Numbered from the stretch's first letter, positions 6,759 to 13,259 are shown. The stretch is DNA of 14,184 nucleotides from Scatosoma sp045660225 (GCA_045660225.1 JAZRDK010000118.1:1-14184); one strand, 5' to 3'. Notes: generated by a model not told the origin, from the sequence alone. A program made the numbers and translations.

Positions 6759-7349
6759 TCAAATTTTCCATTTTTTCAAAAAATTAGAAAGACGCTTGTA
6801 AAGGAGCATCGTAAGCGCGCCAACCAGGACGGTCTTGACAAGATTGAAAATCAGTACGGCAAGCCAAAACGTGGAAAACGCTTCTTCTACCGTCATGCCG
6901 TAAATACTGCCACCAAACAAAAACGCAAACGTCGGGAAAATGATAAATCGGTTGGCAAGAAGCGCCGTTCCCGTCGCAATCAAACACGCCGTACAAAGCG
7001 TCGCAATCACCGTCTTTAACGTCTTTTTATAACGGTAAACCGTCGCAGGCAACACAAGGTACGCGCCCGTAATCATAAAATTCGCCAACTCGCCGGCGCA
7101 AAGCGACGACGACGTCAAACAGCGCAAACTTTCCTTCAAAAAACACACCGCCAAGCCTTCGACAGGTCCAAGTAAAAAGGATATTAAGACGATAAACACG
7201 TTGCCGAAATCAAGTTTTAGAAACTCTGCGCCGAAAATCGGCATCGGAATCTCCAAAAAGCTGACGACGTAGGACAGCGCGACGAATATTGCCATCAACG
7301 CCAACCGTTTTGCGCTAAGCCTTGCGCGCAAACTGTTTTTTTGTTGCAT
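6759..7349 (-). CDS. ribU: Riboflavin ECF transporter substrate-binding subunit RibU
   Basis: A 196-residue, very hydrophobic protein with about six membrane segments, matching the S component of an energy-coupling factor transporter. After a basic N terminus it carries the RibU-like stretch FLKLDFGNVFIVLISFLLGP (43-62), then FLKESLRCLTSSS (70-82) and GELANF (86-91). With an FMN riboswitch directly upstream, the substrate is almost certainly riboflavin. It would work with shared EcfA/EcfA'/EcfT subunits encoded elsewhere. The ATG at 7349 has GGAAGG six bases upstream. Expression should fall when FMN is plentiful through the leader terminator. tsaE follows after 54 bp with no terminator between them. 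Confidence 0.95.
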   Translation of the reverse strand: MQQKNSLRARLSAKRLALMAIFVALSYVVSFLEIPMPIFGAEFLKLDFGNVFIVLISFLLGPVEGLAVCFLKESLRCLTSSSLCAGELANFMITGAYLVLPATVYRYKKTLKTVIATLCTACLIATGTALLANRFIIFPTFAFLFGGSIYGMTVEEAFSTFWLAVLIFNLVKTVLVGALTMLLYKRLSNFLKKWKI

Positions 7350-7390
7350 ACTCCACCTTCCAAGTTGTTTTTCGCCAACCTATTTTCATA

Positions 7391-7419
7391 AGAAAACGCC
7401 CCGATATGCTATCGGGGCG
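7391..7419 (-). terminator. FMN-riboswitch-controlled intrinsic terminator
   Basis: A perfect 9-bp stem CGCCCCGAT/ATCGGGGCG (7419-7411 and 7405-7397) with a five-base loop is followed on the minus strand by TTTTCT. It sits 40 bases past the aptamer and 41 bases before the ribU start codon, as expected for a transcriptional off-switch. Confidence 0.85.
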
Positions 7420-7441
7420 CGGAAAAACACGCTTCGCGTAC

Positions 7442-7458
7442 GGGCGGAAAACCGCCCC
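7442..7458 (-). promoter_or_regulatory. Expression-platform hairpin between aptamer and terminator
   Basis: GGGCGG-TTTT-CCGCCC (7457-7442) is a perfect 6-bp GC hairpin adjoining P1. Its 5' strand plus the preceding G (GGGGCG, 7458-7453) is also complementary to CGCCCC in the terminator 5' arm (7419-7414). It could therefore switch between a local hairpin and an antiterminator helix. The pairings are seen in the sequence; the switching role is inferred. Confidence 0.6.
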
Positions 7459-7598
7459 TTCTTTTTCCATCCAGACTTATCCAGCGTTTTGCTGAAATCA
7501 CCGTCGGTCTTGGAATTACACCAAGTCGGGGAAACGCCAAAGCGTTTCCTTCGCAGACTGTACTGCCGGTAAGGATTTACACCTTGCCCCAAAGAAAA
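7459..7598 (-). promoter_or_regulatory. FMN riboswitch (RFN element)
   Basis: Read on the minus strand, the conserved RFN segments appear in order: GGGGCAAGGTGTAAATCC, TTACCGGCAGTA, AGTCTGCGA, CTTGGTGTAATTCCAAGACC, GACGGTGA and AGTCTGGATGG. The outer helix P1 forms from TTCTTT (7596-7591) and AAAGAA (7464-7459). The insertion between 7525 and 7560 forms the variable P3/P4 arms. It controls ribU through the terminator downstream. Recognition is certain; exact edges are approximate. Confidence 0.97.
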
Positions 7599-7615
7599 TA
7601 TGTCGTTGTACGATT

Positions 7616-7644
7616 ATTATACGCCTAATTTTCGGCGTTGTCAA
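7616..7644 (-). promoter_or_regulatory. Consensus sigma-A promoter for the riboswitch-ribU unit
   Basis: TTGACA (7644-7639), a 17-bp spacer and TATAAT (7621-7616) form a perfect consensus promoter on the minus strand. The -35 box lies inside the last codons of the histidine kinase gene. The predicted start near 7609 is about ten bases ahead of riboswitch helix P1. The spacer contains a small inverted repeat, ACGCC...GGCGT. Confidence 0.88.
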
Positions 7645-9163
7645 CCGATTTTATCAGCGGGAATAAGACGTAAAACGTACTGCCTTTCCCTTCTTCGCTT
7701 TCTACACCAAACAAAAACCCGTGTTTTTCGAGGATTGCCTTCACAATCGAAAGCCCTAACCCTGTACCGCTGACCGGACGTTTGTGCGCGGACGACGAAC
7801 GGTAGTATCTATCCCAAATTCCACCCAGTTCTTCAGGCTTAATGCCTGCGCCCGTATCCTTCACCGCAAAGCGGAAGGTGTTTTCGTCCTGGCGTTTTAA
7901 GGAAACGTACACGGTTTTGTCTTCGCCCGTATAGTTGACGGCGTTGCCGATTAAATTGTATAACGCCTGGCCTATGCTCGTCTTGCCTGCCACGGTGCTC
8001 AGCCCGTCGTCGACGTCCACGACAAAACGATAACCCTGCGTTTCCTTCAAATAGGAAAATCTTGCCAAAATCTCGTCAAGATAAGCGGATACGTCCAAAC
8101 TCTCCGACTGCAACTGCGCGATATCCGAACGGATTTTCGACAAATCCAACACGTCGCTGACAAGCGACGTCAGACGGTCGGCTTCTTCGATGATGACGCC
8201 TGCGTGCTTGTTCCGTTTTTCAGGGTTATTCCCCGAAATTTCCACAATCATCGACGCGTACGCCTTAATCATGGTAAGTGGCGTCTTGAAATCGTGCGAA
8301 ACGTTGGCAATCAGTTCCTTTTGCATACGGTCGGTTTTCGACAGCTCGTCACGCGCAAAGTTTAGGGCGTTGGCAAGTTCCACCAGCTCGCGTCCGTATT
8401 CACCGCCCCTAAAATCGACGTTGAAATCGCCGTTTGCAAGCGCCTGTGCCTTTTCCTTCATTTGCGTAATCGGATTTACCAGCCAACCGGAAAGCGCAAA
8501 CGAAACCGCAAACGATAAAATTATCATAAACAGCGCCGTCGTCAAAATACGCGCGCCCATACGCGAGAGCGTCGTTTCCATCAGCTCTAACGAGTTGCCG
8601 ACGTATAAATACACGGGCGTGTCGCCGTACAGCATAAACCGTTCGCCGTACACGTACTCGCCGTCGCCTTCGTATAAAACGACCCCGTCTTCATCCCCGT
8701 CCAGTTGCGCTTTTAACACGTCGATTTTTTGAGAATAGTCGTAATGGCTTTCTATCTCGGGCGAGCTGTCGTCCACACTCGGCTCACGCGGGAAAATAAC
8801 CTGACCGTTGTCGTCTAAAACGACGGCGTTGACTTGAAAACTCGCGCTTAAAAGACGCAAATAACCGCTGTAATTGTTTTCGCCAAAGGTGGGTGGCGGA
8901 CCTTGCGACAACGCTTCGCTGATTTTTTCGCCCTTGTCCGCAACGGCGTACGCCGCCTCTTGTTTATACGTTTCTTTGACAATCCAACGTTGCGTAAAAC
9001 CAAACGTCAAAACGATAATCAGCGAGAACCCTGCAAACAACGAACAGAGCAGGAAAAATATGCTTGTACTGCGCTGTTTACGGCGAAAATCCCGCCGTTT
9101 TCTTTTTGTAGAAACGGCGGGCTCTTGCGCTAAGTTGTCGTTTGGTAAAGTGTTTCTCATCAT
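7625..9163 (-). CDS. Membrane sensor histidine kinase
   Basis: A 512-residue two-component sensor. A basic cytoplasmic N terminus leads to membrane helix 1 (about 33-55), an extracellular sensor region (about 57-203, acidic, with no recognised ligand motif) and helix 2 (about 205-229). A HAMP linker follows (about 230-282), then a dimerisation/phosphoacceptor domain with ANVSHDFKTPLTMIKAY (286-302, His290), and an ATPase domain with the N box NLIGNAVNYT (403-412), DTGAGI (436-441) and GTGLGLSI (466-473). All catalytic motifs are intact. The start at 9163 is two bases after the response regulator stop (a second ATG follows at once), so the pair is co-translated. The signal is unknown; no target genes other than neighbours can be named. 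The 3' end carries the -35 box of the ribU promoter. Confidence 0.95.
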   Translation of the reverse strand: MMRNTLPNDNLAQEPAVSTKRKRRDFRRKQRSTSIFFLLCSLFAGFSLIIVLTFGFTQRWIVKETYKQEAAYAVADKGEKISEALSQGPPPTFGENNYSGYLRLLSASFQVNAVVLDDNGQVIFPREPSVDDSSPEIESHYDYSQKIDVLKAQLDGDEDGVVLYEGDGEYVYGERFMLYGDTPVYLYVGNSLELMETTLSRMGARILTTALFMIILSFAVSFALSGWLVNPITQMKEKAQALANGDFNVDFRGGEYGRELVELANALNFARDELSKTDRMQKELIANVSHDFKTPLTMIKAYASMIVEISGNNPEKRNKHAGVIIEEADRLTSLVSDVLDLSKIRSDIAQLQSESLDVSAYLDEILARFSYLKETQGYRFVVDVDDGLSTVAGKTSIGQALYNLIGNAVNYTGEDKTVYVSLKRQDENTFRFAVKDTGAGIKPEELGGIWDRYYRSSSAHKRPVSGTGLGLSIVKAILEKHGFLFGVESEEGKGSTFYVLFPLIKSVDNAEN

Positions 9164-9165
9164 GC

Positions 9166-9831
9166 TTATTCTTCGAATTTGTAGCCAAGCCCACGCAGGG
9201 TAACGATAAATTTTCTATACTCTTTCAAGTTTCCACGGAGCATTTTGATATGCGTGTCCACCGTCCTGTCGTCGCCGTAAAAATCAAAACCCCAAACGTC
9301 GTACAAAAGCTTTTCTCTCGTCAAAGCGATGCCTTTATTTCTAACGAGATAAAAGAGCAATTCGTATTCCTTGGGCGTAAGTTCCGCCTTTTCACCGTCC
9401 ACGTACACGTTTCTGCCTGCCATATCAATTTCAAGGCCTTCGAATTTCAAAATCTCGTTTCCGCTTGCACTGGCGCGGTGGCGTTTGGTTACGGCGTTGA
9501 TACGCGCCATCACTTCCTTGGGCGAAAACGGTTTCGTCACGTAGTCGTCCACGCCGATTTCAAAAGCGAACAGTTTGTCGTATTCTTCACCGCGTGCCGA
9601 AAGCATAATGACGGGAATATCCTTCGTCTTTTTGATTTCTTTGACGGCGGAAAAACCGTCCAAATGTGGCATCATCACGTCCATCAAAATCAAGTCGTAA
9701 TCGTTTTCCCTGCAAAGCTTGACCGCTTCCATCCCGTCGCCTGCCTCGAAGGCTTCGTTTCCTTCAAATTCTACGTATTCGCGCAGGACGTCGCGTATCA
9801 TCATTTCGTCGTCTACAATTAAAATTTTCAT
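9166..9831 (-). CDS. OmpR/PhoB-family response regulator
   Basis: This 221-residue regulator pairs with the following histidine kinase. The receiver domain (1-118) has the acidic pair Asp7-Asp8, phosphoacceptor Asp51 in LMDVMMPHLDG, Ser78 and Lys100 in VTKPF. The C-terminal winged-helix DNA-binding domain (about 125-221) contains LTPKEYELLFYLVRN, VWGFDFYGDDRTVDTHI and the ending LRGLGYKFE, typical of OmpR/PhoB members. The ATG at 9831 (MKILIVDDE) is chosen over an in-frame start at 9888 because it begins exactly at the receiver fold and follows AAGGGG. A long leader of about 124 bases separates it from its promoter, which overlaps an inverted repeat. It is close in type to ResD/PhoP-like regulators, but the pathway cannot be assigned. 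Confidence 0.95.
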   Translation of the reverse strand: MKILIVDDEMMIRDVLREYVEFEGNEAFEAGDGMEAVKLCRENDYDLILMDVMMPHLDGFSAVKEIKKTKDIPVIMLSARGEEYDKLFAFEIGVDDYVTKPFSPKEVMARINAVTKRHRASASGNEILKFEGLEIDMAGRNVYVDGEKAELTPKEYELLFYLVRNKGIALTREKLLYDVWGFDFYGDDRTVDTHIKMLRGNLKEYRKFIVTLRGLGYKFEE

Positions 9832-9944
9832 AAGCGTCCCCTTATCCAACCTTGTCCGTTTTTTTATACTATACCCAAAATTTGTCAATGTTCAAACAAA
9901 AACGGGTGAAAACTTCGTGAAAATTAAAAAACGGTGCATACGTT

Positions 9945-9964
9945 ACTTATCTTTTAAGATAAGT
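9945..9964. promoter_or_regulatory. Operator-like inverted repeat over the two-component promoter start
   Basis: ACTTATCTT and AAGATAAGT (9945-9953 and 9956-9964) are perfect 9-bp inverted arms separated by TT. The repeat overlaps the -10 box by three bases and covers the expected transcription start. This placement suits a repressor site. OmpR-family regulators more often bind direct repeats, so the binder may be another protein. A 5'-terminal mRNA hairpin is a weaker alternative because the start would fall inside it. Confidence 0.55.
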
Positions 9965-9990
9965 ATAGCAAAATTTCGGCTGTTTGTCAA
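9962..9990 (-). promoter_or_regulatory. Sigma-A promoter for the two-component operon
   Basis: TTGACA (9990-9985), a 17-bp spacer and TATACT (9967-9962) on the minus strand form a strong promoter. It lies just after the T-tract of the ylmC terminator, so the two units are packed head to tail. A start near 9955 is expected. Confidence 0.85.
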
Positions 9991-9997
9991 TATGGAA

Positions 9998-10035
9998 AAG
10001 AAAAAAGCTCGGCGCGGACAATCCGTCCGCGCCGA
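9998..10035 (-). terminator. Strong intrinsic terminator after ylmC
   Basis: A perfect 11-bp GC-rich stem, TCGGCGCGGAC with GTCCGCGCCGA, and a five-base loop lie 12 bases after the ylmC stop. On the minus strand it is followed by GC and TTTTTTCTTTT. It ends the sporulation unit. Confidence 0.92.
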
Positions 10036-10047
10036 AATTCTCTCATC

Positions 10048-10380
10048 TTATTCGTATTCTTCAAAATTCCTACCGTCTTTTTCGGGGAAGTTTTGCCCGT
10101 TTTCTACGCAAACGGGCGCACCGTGTCCGCGTTTACATCGATTTGGCTTTTGTGGCAAGCCCACGTTGACAAGCACGACGTCTTCCCCTATCCTAACAAC
10201 GTTTTTCAAATCGATAAACAGCGAATTCTTCTTAAAACCGCTTCTGCCGTCGGGCACGACGACACCTATCCACCTATTGTCAGGATAACAAAGCGACACG
10301 TCGCAAATCCGCCCCAACTTTCTGCCGTCCTTCGTGTTGACGACTTCCTTTTCCCGAAGCTCGGAAAAACTCAATTCCAT
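10048..10380 (-). CDS. ylmC: YlmC/YmxH-family PRC-barrel sporulation protein
   Basis: A 110-residue protein whose first ~75 residues match the YlmC/YmxH PRC-barrel family: MELSFSELREKEVVNT, DGRKLGRICDV (18-28), RWIGVVVPD (36-44) and LFIDLKNVVRIGEDVVLVN (54-72). Family members are about 80-90 residues and are found in endospore formers; their biochemical role is unclear. Here a hydrophilic tail of about 35 residues with two cysteines is added. It lies 64 bp after sigG, the same position as in Bacillus-type genomes, and has AGGTGG before the ATG. A possible sporulation-type promoter lies in the gap. A terminator follows directly. Confidence 0.88.
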   Translation of the reverse strand: MELSFSELREKEVVNTKDGRKLGRICDVSLCYPDNRWIGVVVPDGRSGFKKNSLFIDLKNVVRIGEDVVLVNVGLPQKPNRCKRGHGAPVCVENGQNFPEKDGRNFEEYE

Positions 10381-10406
10381 ACTCCACCTCGCAAATACTT
10401 CTTATT

Positions 10407-10435
10407 TTAGTATATGCAAGGCATATGCACATTGT
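10407..10435 (-). promoter_or_regulatory. Possible sporulation-type promoter before ylmC, with 11-bp direct repeat
   Basis: On the minus strand CATATACT resembles the sigma-E -10 consensus CATACAxT. A weak GCACAAT lies about 14 bp upstream. The same region holds two TGCATAT heptamers exactly 11 bp apart (plus-strand 10412-10418 and 10423-10429). A sigma-A reading (TATACT with poor -35) is also possible. Neither is strong. Confidence 0.35.
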
Positions 10436-10444
10436 GCCACACGC

Positions 10445-11212
10445 TTAGGAAATATTCAGTTTAATGTCCTTTAACGCATTTTTTTCAAGACGGGAAACCT
10501 GCGCCTGCGAAATGCCGACTTCTTCCGAAATTTCCGTTTGCGTTTTGCCTTGATAATAACGAAGGTATAAAATTTTCTTCTCCCTTTCCCCAAGCTTTGC
10601 CATCGCTTCGGAAAGCGCGACGTGTTCCGTCCAAATCTCGTCCGTGTTTTTCTCGTCGCAGAGCTGGTCCATAAGAAGGAGCGTGTCGCCTGCCTTATTA
10701 TACACCGGCTCGTACAAAGAAACGGGGTCGGAAATGGCGTCTAAGGCGTACACGACTTCGCGTTCGGCAACGTCCATTTCTTTGGCGATTTTCTCAATCG
10801 TCGCTTCTTCGTCCCTGCCTTCAATCGCTTCGCGCGCTTTCAAAACACGGTACGCCGTGTCGCGTATCGAACGGGAAACCCGAAGCGAATTTCCGTCCCG
10901 AAGATAGCGTTTGATTTCGCCGACAATCATCGGTACGGCATAGGTGGAAAACTTTACGCCAACGCCGACGTCAAAACCGTCGATGGCTTTAATCAGTCCC
11001 ACGCACCCTGCCTGAAACACGTCGTCTACGCCCAGGTTTTTGATACGAAACCGTTTGACAAGCGATAAAACAAGGCGCATATTGCCGACGATGAATTTCT
11101 CGCGCGCCTGCTTGTCTCCTGCTTTTATTTTCAGCATCAACGCTTCGCTTTCTTTTGCCGTCAGTTTGGGAAGTCCAGCCGTATCTACACCGCAAATTTC
11201 TACTTTTCGCAT
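10445..11212 (-). CDS. sigG: RNA polymerase sporulation sigma factor SigG
   Basis: A 255-residue sigma factor whose opening KVEICGVDTAGLPKL is diagnostic of sigma-G, the late forespore factor. Region 2 spans about 40-105 (GNMRLVLSLVKRF, VDDVFQAGCVGLIKAIDGFD, KFSTYAVPMIVGEIKRYLRD), region 3 about 110-185 and region 4 about 200-253, ending in TQTEISEEVGISQAQVSRLEK. Length matches Bacillus sigma-G. Asn44 aligns with the sigma-G asparagine that I recall as the CsfB anti-sigma contact. The gene begins 99 bp after sigE, with its own promoter-like sequence and a ribosome binding site held in a small hairpin. The start is ATG, with GGAG ten bases before it. Confidence 0.97.
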   Translation of the reverse strand: MRKVEICGVDTAGLPKLTAKESEALMLKIKAGDKQAREKFIVGNMRLVLSLVKRFRIKNLGVDDVFQAGCVGLIKAIDGFDVGVGVKFSTYAVPMIVGEIKRYLRDGNSLRVSRSIRDTAYRVLKAREAIEGRDEEATIEKIAKEMDVAEREVVYALDAISDPVSLYEPVYNKAGDTLLLMDQLCDEKNTDEIWTEHVALSEAMAKLGEREKKILYLRYYQGKTQTEISEEVGISQAQVSRLEKNALKDIKLNIS

Positions 11213-11222
11213 ACTTTTCCAT

Positions 11223-11241
11223 CTCCTTTTTATGTAAAAGG
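11223..11241 (-). promoter_or_regulatory. Hairpin covering the sigG ribosome binding site
   Basis: In the sigG leader CCTTTT (11241-11236) pairs perfectly with AAAAGG (11230-11225) across a five-base loop ACATA. The second arm overlaps the Shine-Dalgarno sequence AAGGAG (11228-11223). The stem is short and AT-rich, so its stability is modest. A comparable leader structure dampens sigG translation in B. subtilis. Confidence 0.5.
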
Positions 11242-11274
11242 CAGGGGCAGGTACGGGTTGAACCGTCGTTTATG

Positions 11275-11303
11275 CAGTATGCTCTTTTAAGAAATTTTTA
11301 TAC
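11275..11303 (-). promoter_or_regulatory. Sigma-F/sigma-G-type promoter for sigG
   Basis: On the minus strand GTATA (11303-11299) is followed 17 bp later by CATACTG (11281-11275). This fits the sigma-G pattern GNATR-N17/18-CATNNTA at all but the last base. Read as sigma-F, GAGCATACTG matches GGNNANANTR at all but the second position, with a 14-bp spacer. It begins just past the sigE stop. No sigma-A promoter is obvious here. Confidence 0.6.
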
Positions 11304-11311
11304 GCGGAGCG

Positions 11312-12025
11312 TTATTCCATTTTTGCAATCTCTTTTTTCAGCCGTAAAATAATCTTCTTTTCTAAACGCGAAATATAACTTTGTGAAATCCCCAAAAGGT
11401 CGGCAACGTCCTTTTGCGTCATCTCTTCGCCACCGCCAAGCCCAAAGCGTAAAAACATAATTTTTCTTTCACGTTCGCTCAGCTTTTTCAAGGCTTCCTT
11501 TAATTGCTCCTTTTCCGCGTTGGCTTCAACGTCCCCGTAAACGCTGTCCGCGGACGTACCCAAAACGTCGGACAATAAAAGTTCGTTTCCTTCAAAATCG
11601 GTGTTTAACGGCTCGTCAAAAGACACTTCGCTCTTTAATCTCGCGCTACGGCGAAGGTACATCAAAATTTCGTTTTCAATGCACCGCGACGCATACGTTG
11701 CCAACTTTATGTTTTTGTCTATGCGGAAGGAATTGATTGCTTTGATTAGCCCTATCGTGCCGATGGAAATCAAATCGTCGTTGTCCACGCCCGTATTGTC
11801 GAATTTGCGCGCGATATACACCACCAACCTAAGGTTGTGTTGGATAAGTTTCGCCTTGGCGCGTTCTCTAAAATCGGCGTCGTCCATCTTTTTCAAGGCG
11901 TCTGTTTCTTCTTCTGCGGAAAGGGGTAAGGGCAACGCTTCTCCGCTTCCGCAAACGTAGTCTACCACCCCGTCGTTAGGGAAAAATTTTTTGAAAATTG
12001 CACGTAACAACAACTTGTACTTCAT
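11312..12025 (-). CDS. sigE: RNA polymerase sporulation sigma factor SigE precursor (pro-sigma-E)
   Basis: A 237-residue pro-sigma-E, the early mother-cell sporulation sigma factor. The first ~24 residues form the amphipathic pro-sequence (KYKLLLRAIFKKFF) ending at DYVCGSGEALPLPLS, the equivalent of the B. subtilis cleavage region, with one extra glycine. Region 2 spans about 60-130 (HNLRLVVYIARKFDNTG, DLISIGTIGLIKAINSF, KLATYASRCIENEILMYLRR). The linker EVSFDEPLNTDFEGNELLLSDVLG is characteristic. Region 4 ends with TQKDVADLLGISQSYISRLEK. Its ATG overlaps the spoIIGA stop (ATGA), so protease and substrate are translationally coupled, with AAGGAG upstream. It is made inactive and matured by SpoIIGA at the septum. 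Confidence 0.97.
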   Translation of the reverse strand: MKYKLLLRAIFKKFFPNDGVVDYVCGSGEALPLPLSAEEETDALKKMDDADFRERAKAKLIQHNLRLVVYIARKFDNTGVDNDDLISIGTIGLIKAINSFRIDKNIKLATYASRCIENEILMYLRRSARLKSEVSFDEPLNTDFEGNELLLSDVLGTSADSVYGDVEANAEKEQLKEALKKLSERERKIMFLRFGLGGGEEMTQKDVADLLGISQSYISRLEKKIILRLKKEIAKME

Positions 12026-12795
12026 CCTTGCTCTCCTTCCATAAGCGCCCTGTTCAAAAGCAGTTTATATTCCTTCCTTACCATATGCACGGACGGCGCG
12101 AAATATACTTCGCCCCCAAAAAGCAATCGGCAACCGTCGTACATTTTTAAGTTTCCCAAATACAGGCGCGTTTCCTTTTCGCCTGCAAGGGTAGTCATAC
12201 GAAACGTTTGCGCGTGTTTTTCAAAACCGTCGAACAAATCGTACGCCAAATCAGGCGACAAAAAACACACGGGCACGCCGAACTTTTCCGCGCCGTTTCC
12301 GCTGTCGAAAAATCCGTCCGCGTTGACCATCCTGCCCTTGAACGTAATAACGCAAGGATAGGTAAATTGCCGAATTAAGCTCCGCTTTTGCAACGTTTTG
12401 ATTGTCCAGCGCGCGCCTATCGTCAGTAAAACGAAACTTATCAAACTTCCCCACGCCGTTTTTACGCCAAAATACGTCATCACACCGCCGAAAACGAAGG
12501 TGAACGCAAAGAAGAAGACGGTGGTCAACGCATACCTGCCCCTGTGCTTTCTCGTTTTTACACGCCCGTACGCCGTCAACGTCAAAAGCGACGCCACGGC
12601 GGTTTTTAAGCAAAATAACAGCGTGGCGTTTAGCGATATAAACGGGTAAATTAAGGAAAAACACGCGCCAAGAACGGACGAGAAAACAAGCAGAAACCAC
12701 TTCGGCTTTGTCCCTGCAACGCATAAAGAAAGCCAAAGTAAAAGTCCGTCAAATAGGAAATTTTGCAAAAACGCGTACTCGATATATACCGTCAT
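12022..12795 (-). CDS. spoIIGA: Sporulation sigma-E processing peptidase SpoIIGA
   Basis: A 257-residue membrane protein with an aspartic-protease-like cytoplasmic domain that cleaves pro-sigma-E when triggered from the forespore. The opening TVYIEYAFLQNFLFDGLLLWLS is the family N terminus. About five hydrophobic segments occupy residues 5-128, followed by the soluble domain with the catalytic motif FFDSGN (162-167, Asp164) and GVPVCFLSPDL (173-183). Family members are about 260-310 residues, so this one is at the short end. ATG at 12795 is preferred; an in-frame TTG two codons earlier adds only Met-Phe. sigE overlaps by four bases. The upstream region has a TATAAT box but no proper -35, as expected of an activator-dependent Spo0A-type promoter. 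Confidence 0.94.
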   Translation of the reverse strand: MTVYIEYAFLQNFLFDGLLLWLSLCVAGTKPKWFLLVFSSVLGACFSLIYPFISLNATLLFCLKTAVASLLTLTAYGRVKTRKHRGRYALTTVFFFAFTFVFGGVMTYFGVKTAWGSLISFVLLTIGARWTIKTLQKRSLIRQFTYPCVITFKGRMVNADGFFDSGNGAEKFGVPVCFLSPDLAYDLFDGFEKHAQTFRMTTLAGEKETRLYLGNLKMYDGCRLLFGGEVYFAPSVHMVRKEYKLLLNRALMEGEQG

Positions 12796-12823
12796 AAACA
12801 ACCGCCTATCCGTTTGGAAAACT

Positions 12824-12870
12824 ATTATACCAAACGCCTTAGGACAAAATAAAAAAGCCTTTCGTCGAAA
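12824..12870 (-). promoter_or_regulatory. Possible activator-dependent spoIIGA promoter
   Basis: TATAAT (12829-12824) lies about 28 bases before the spoIIGA ATG. No -35 match is found at 17 bp. A sequence CGTCGAA on the plus strand (12863-12869), one mismatch from the Spo0A box TGTCGAA, lies about 33 bp upstream of the -10 box, inside the loop of the yraN terminator. CGTCG is common across this window, so the Spo0A call is weak; the -10 box is better supported. Confidence 0.4.
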
Positions 12871-12882
12871 AGGCTCTTTTTT
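12851..12882 (-). terminator. Intrinsic terminator after yraN
   Basis: A 7-bp stem AGCCTTT/AAAGGCT with a six-base loop is followed on the minus strand by TTTTTATTTT and on the plus strand by CTTTTTT. It starts about 15 bases after the yraN stop and separates the rbgA-rnhB-yraN unit from spoIIGA. Confidence 0.85.
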
Positions 12883-12896
12883 CGTCGGTTTTATCG

Positions 12897-13259
12897 TTAA
12901 TAGAACGCGTGCTTGATATATGTAATATGCCCGTCTGCGTACACTTCGGCAACGTCGAATCGTGCGTTTGGTTCTTCTCGCGTTTTCAGCCAGTACGTCT
13001 TGGCGATAAGACGATAACGCTTTCGCTTTTCCGCCGTAACCGCTTCACTCGGCGCGCCGTACCCGTCGCCCGTGCGCGTTTTTACTTCTACAAACGCAAT
13101 TTCGTCGCCGTCTTGCACGATTAAATCCGCTTCGCCAAACGGGGTGCGAAAATTCCGTTCTAAAATCTTCATCCCCAACTTTTTCAAGTACGTAGCAACG
13201 GCTTTCTCGCCCTTTGCGCCTAAAACTTTTTTGTGAACGTCCTGCGGTGAATCGGGCAT
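12897..13259 (-). CDS. yraN: YraN-family (UPF0102) nuclease-fold protein
   Basis: A 120-residue protein of the UPF0102/YraN family, predicted from its fold to be a Holliday-junction-resolvase-like endonuclease; the physiological role is unsettled. Visible features are GAKGEKAVATYLKKLGMKIL (14-33), RNFRTPFGEADLI (35-47) and FVEVKTR (56-62), giving Glu43, Asp45, Glu58 and Lys60 as the probable metal-binding set. Length matches the family. The ATG at 13259 lies 40 bases inside rnhB and has AAGGAG eight bases upstream, supporting this start. rnhB-yraN adjacency is common in bacteria and suggests a nucleic-acid maintenance role. A terminator follows. Confidence 0.92.
   Translation of the reverse strand: MPDSPQDVHKKVLGAKGEKAVATYLKKLGMKILERNFRTPFGEADLIVQDGDEIAFVEVKTRTGDGYGAPSEAVTAEKRKRYRLIAKTYWLKTREEPNARFDVAEVYADGHITYIKHAFY

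Noticed and set aside
8190..8732. 180-codon plus-strand open frame opposite the histidine kinase
   Set aside because: It is antisense to intact kinase domains; the Ser-rich translation has no domain.
9142..9822. 226-codon plus-strand open frame opposite the response regulator
   Set aside because: It is antisense to a complete OmpR-family gene, with low-complexity Val/Phe/His-rich translation typical of a codon-bias shadow.
9866..9888. Second TTGACA (9888-9883) in the response regulator leader
   Set aside because: No -10 box lies at 16-18 bp; TATAGT is only nine bases away and other AT-rich hexamers match poorly.
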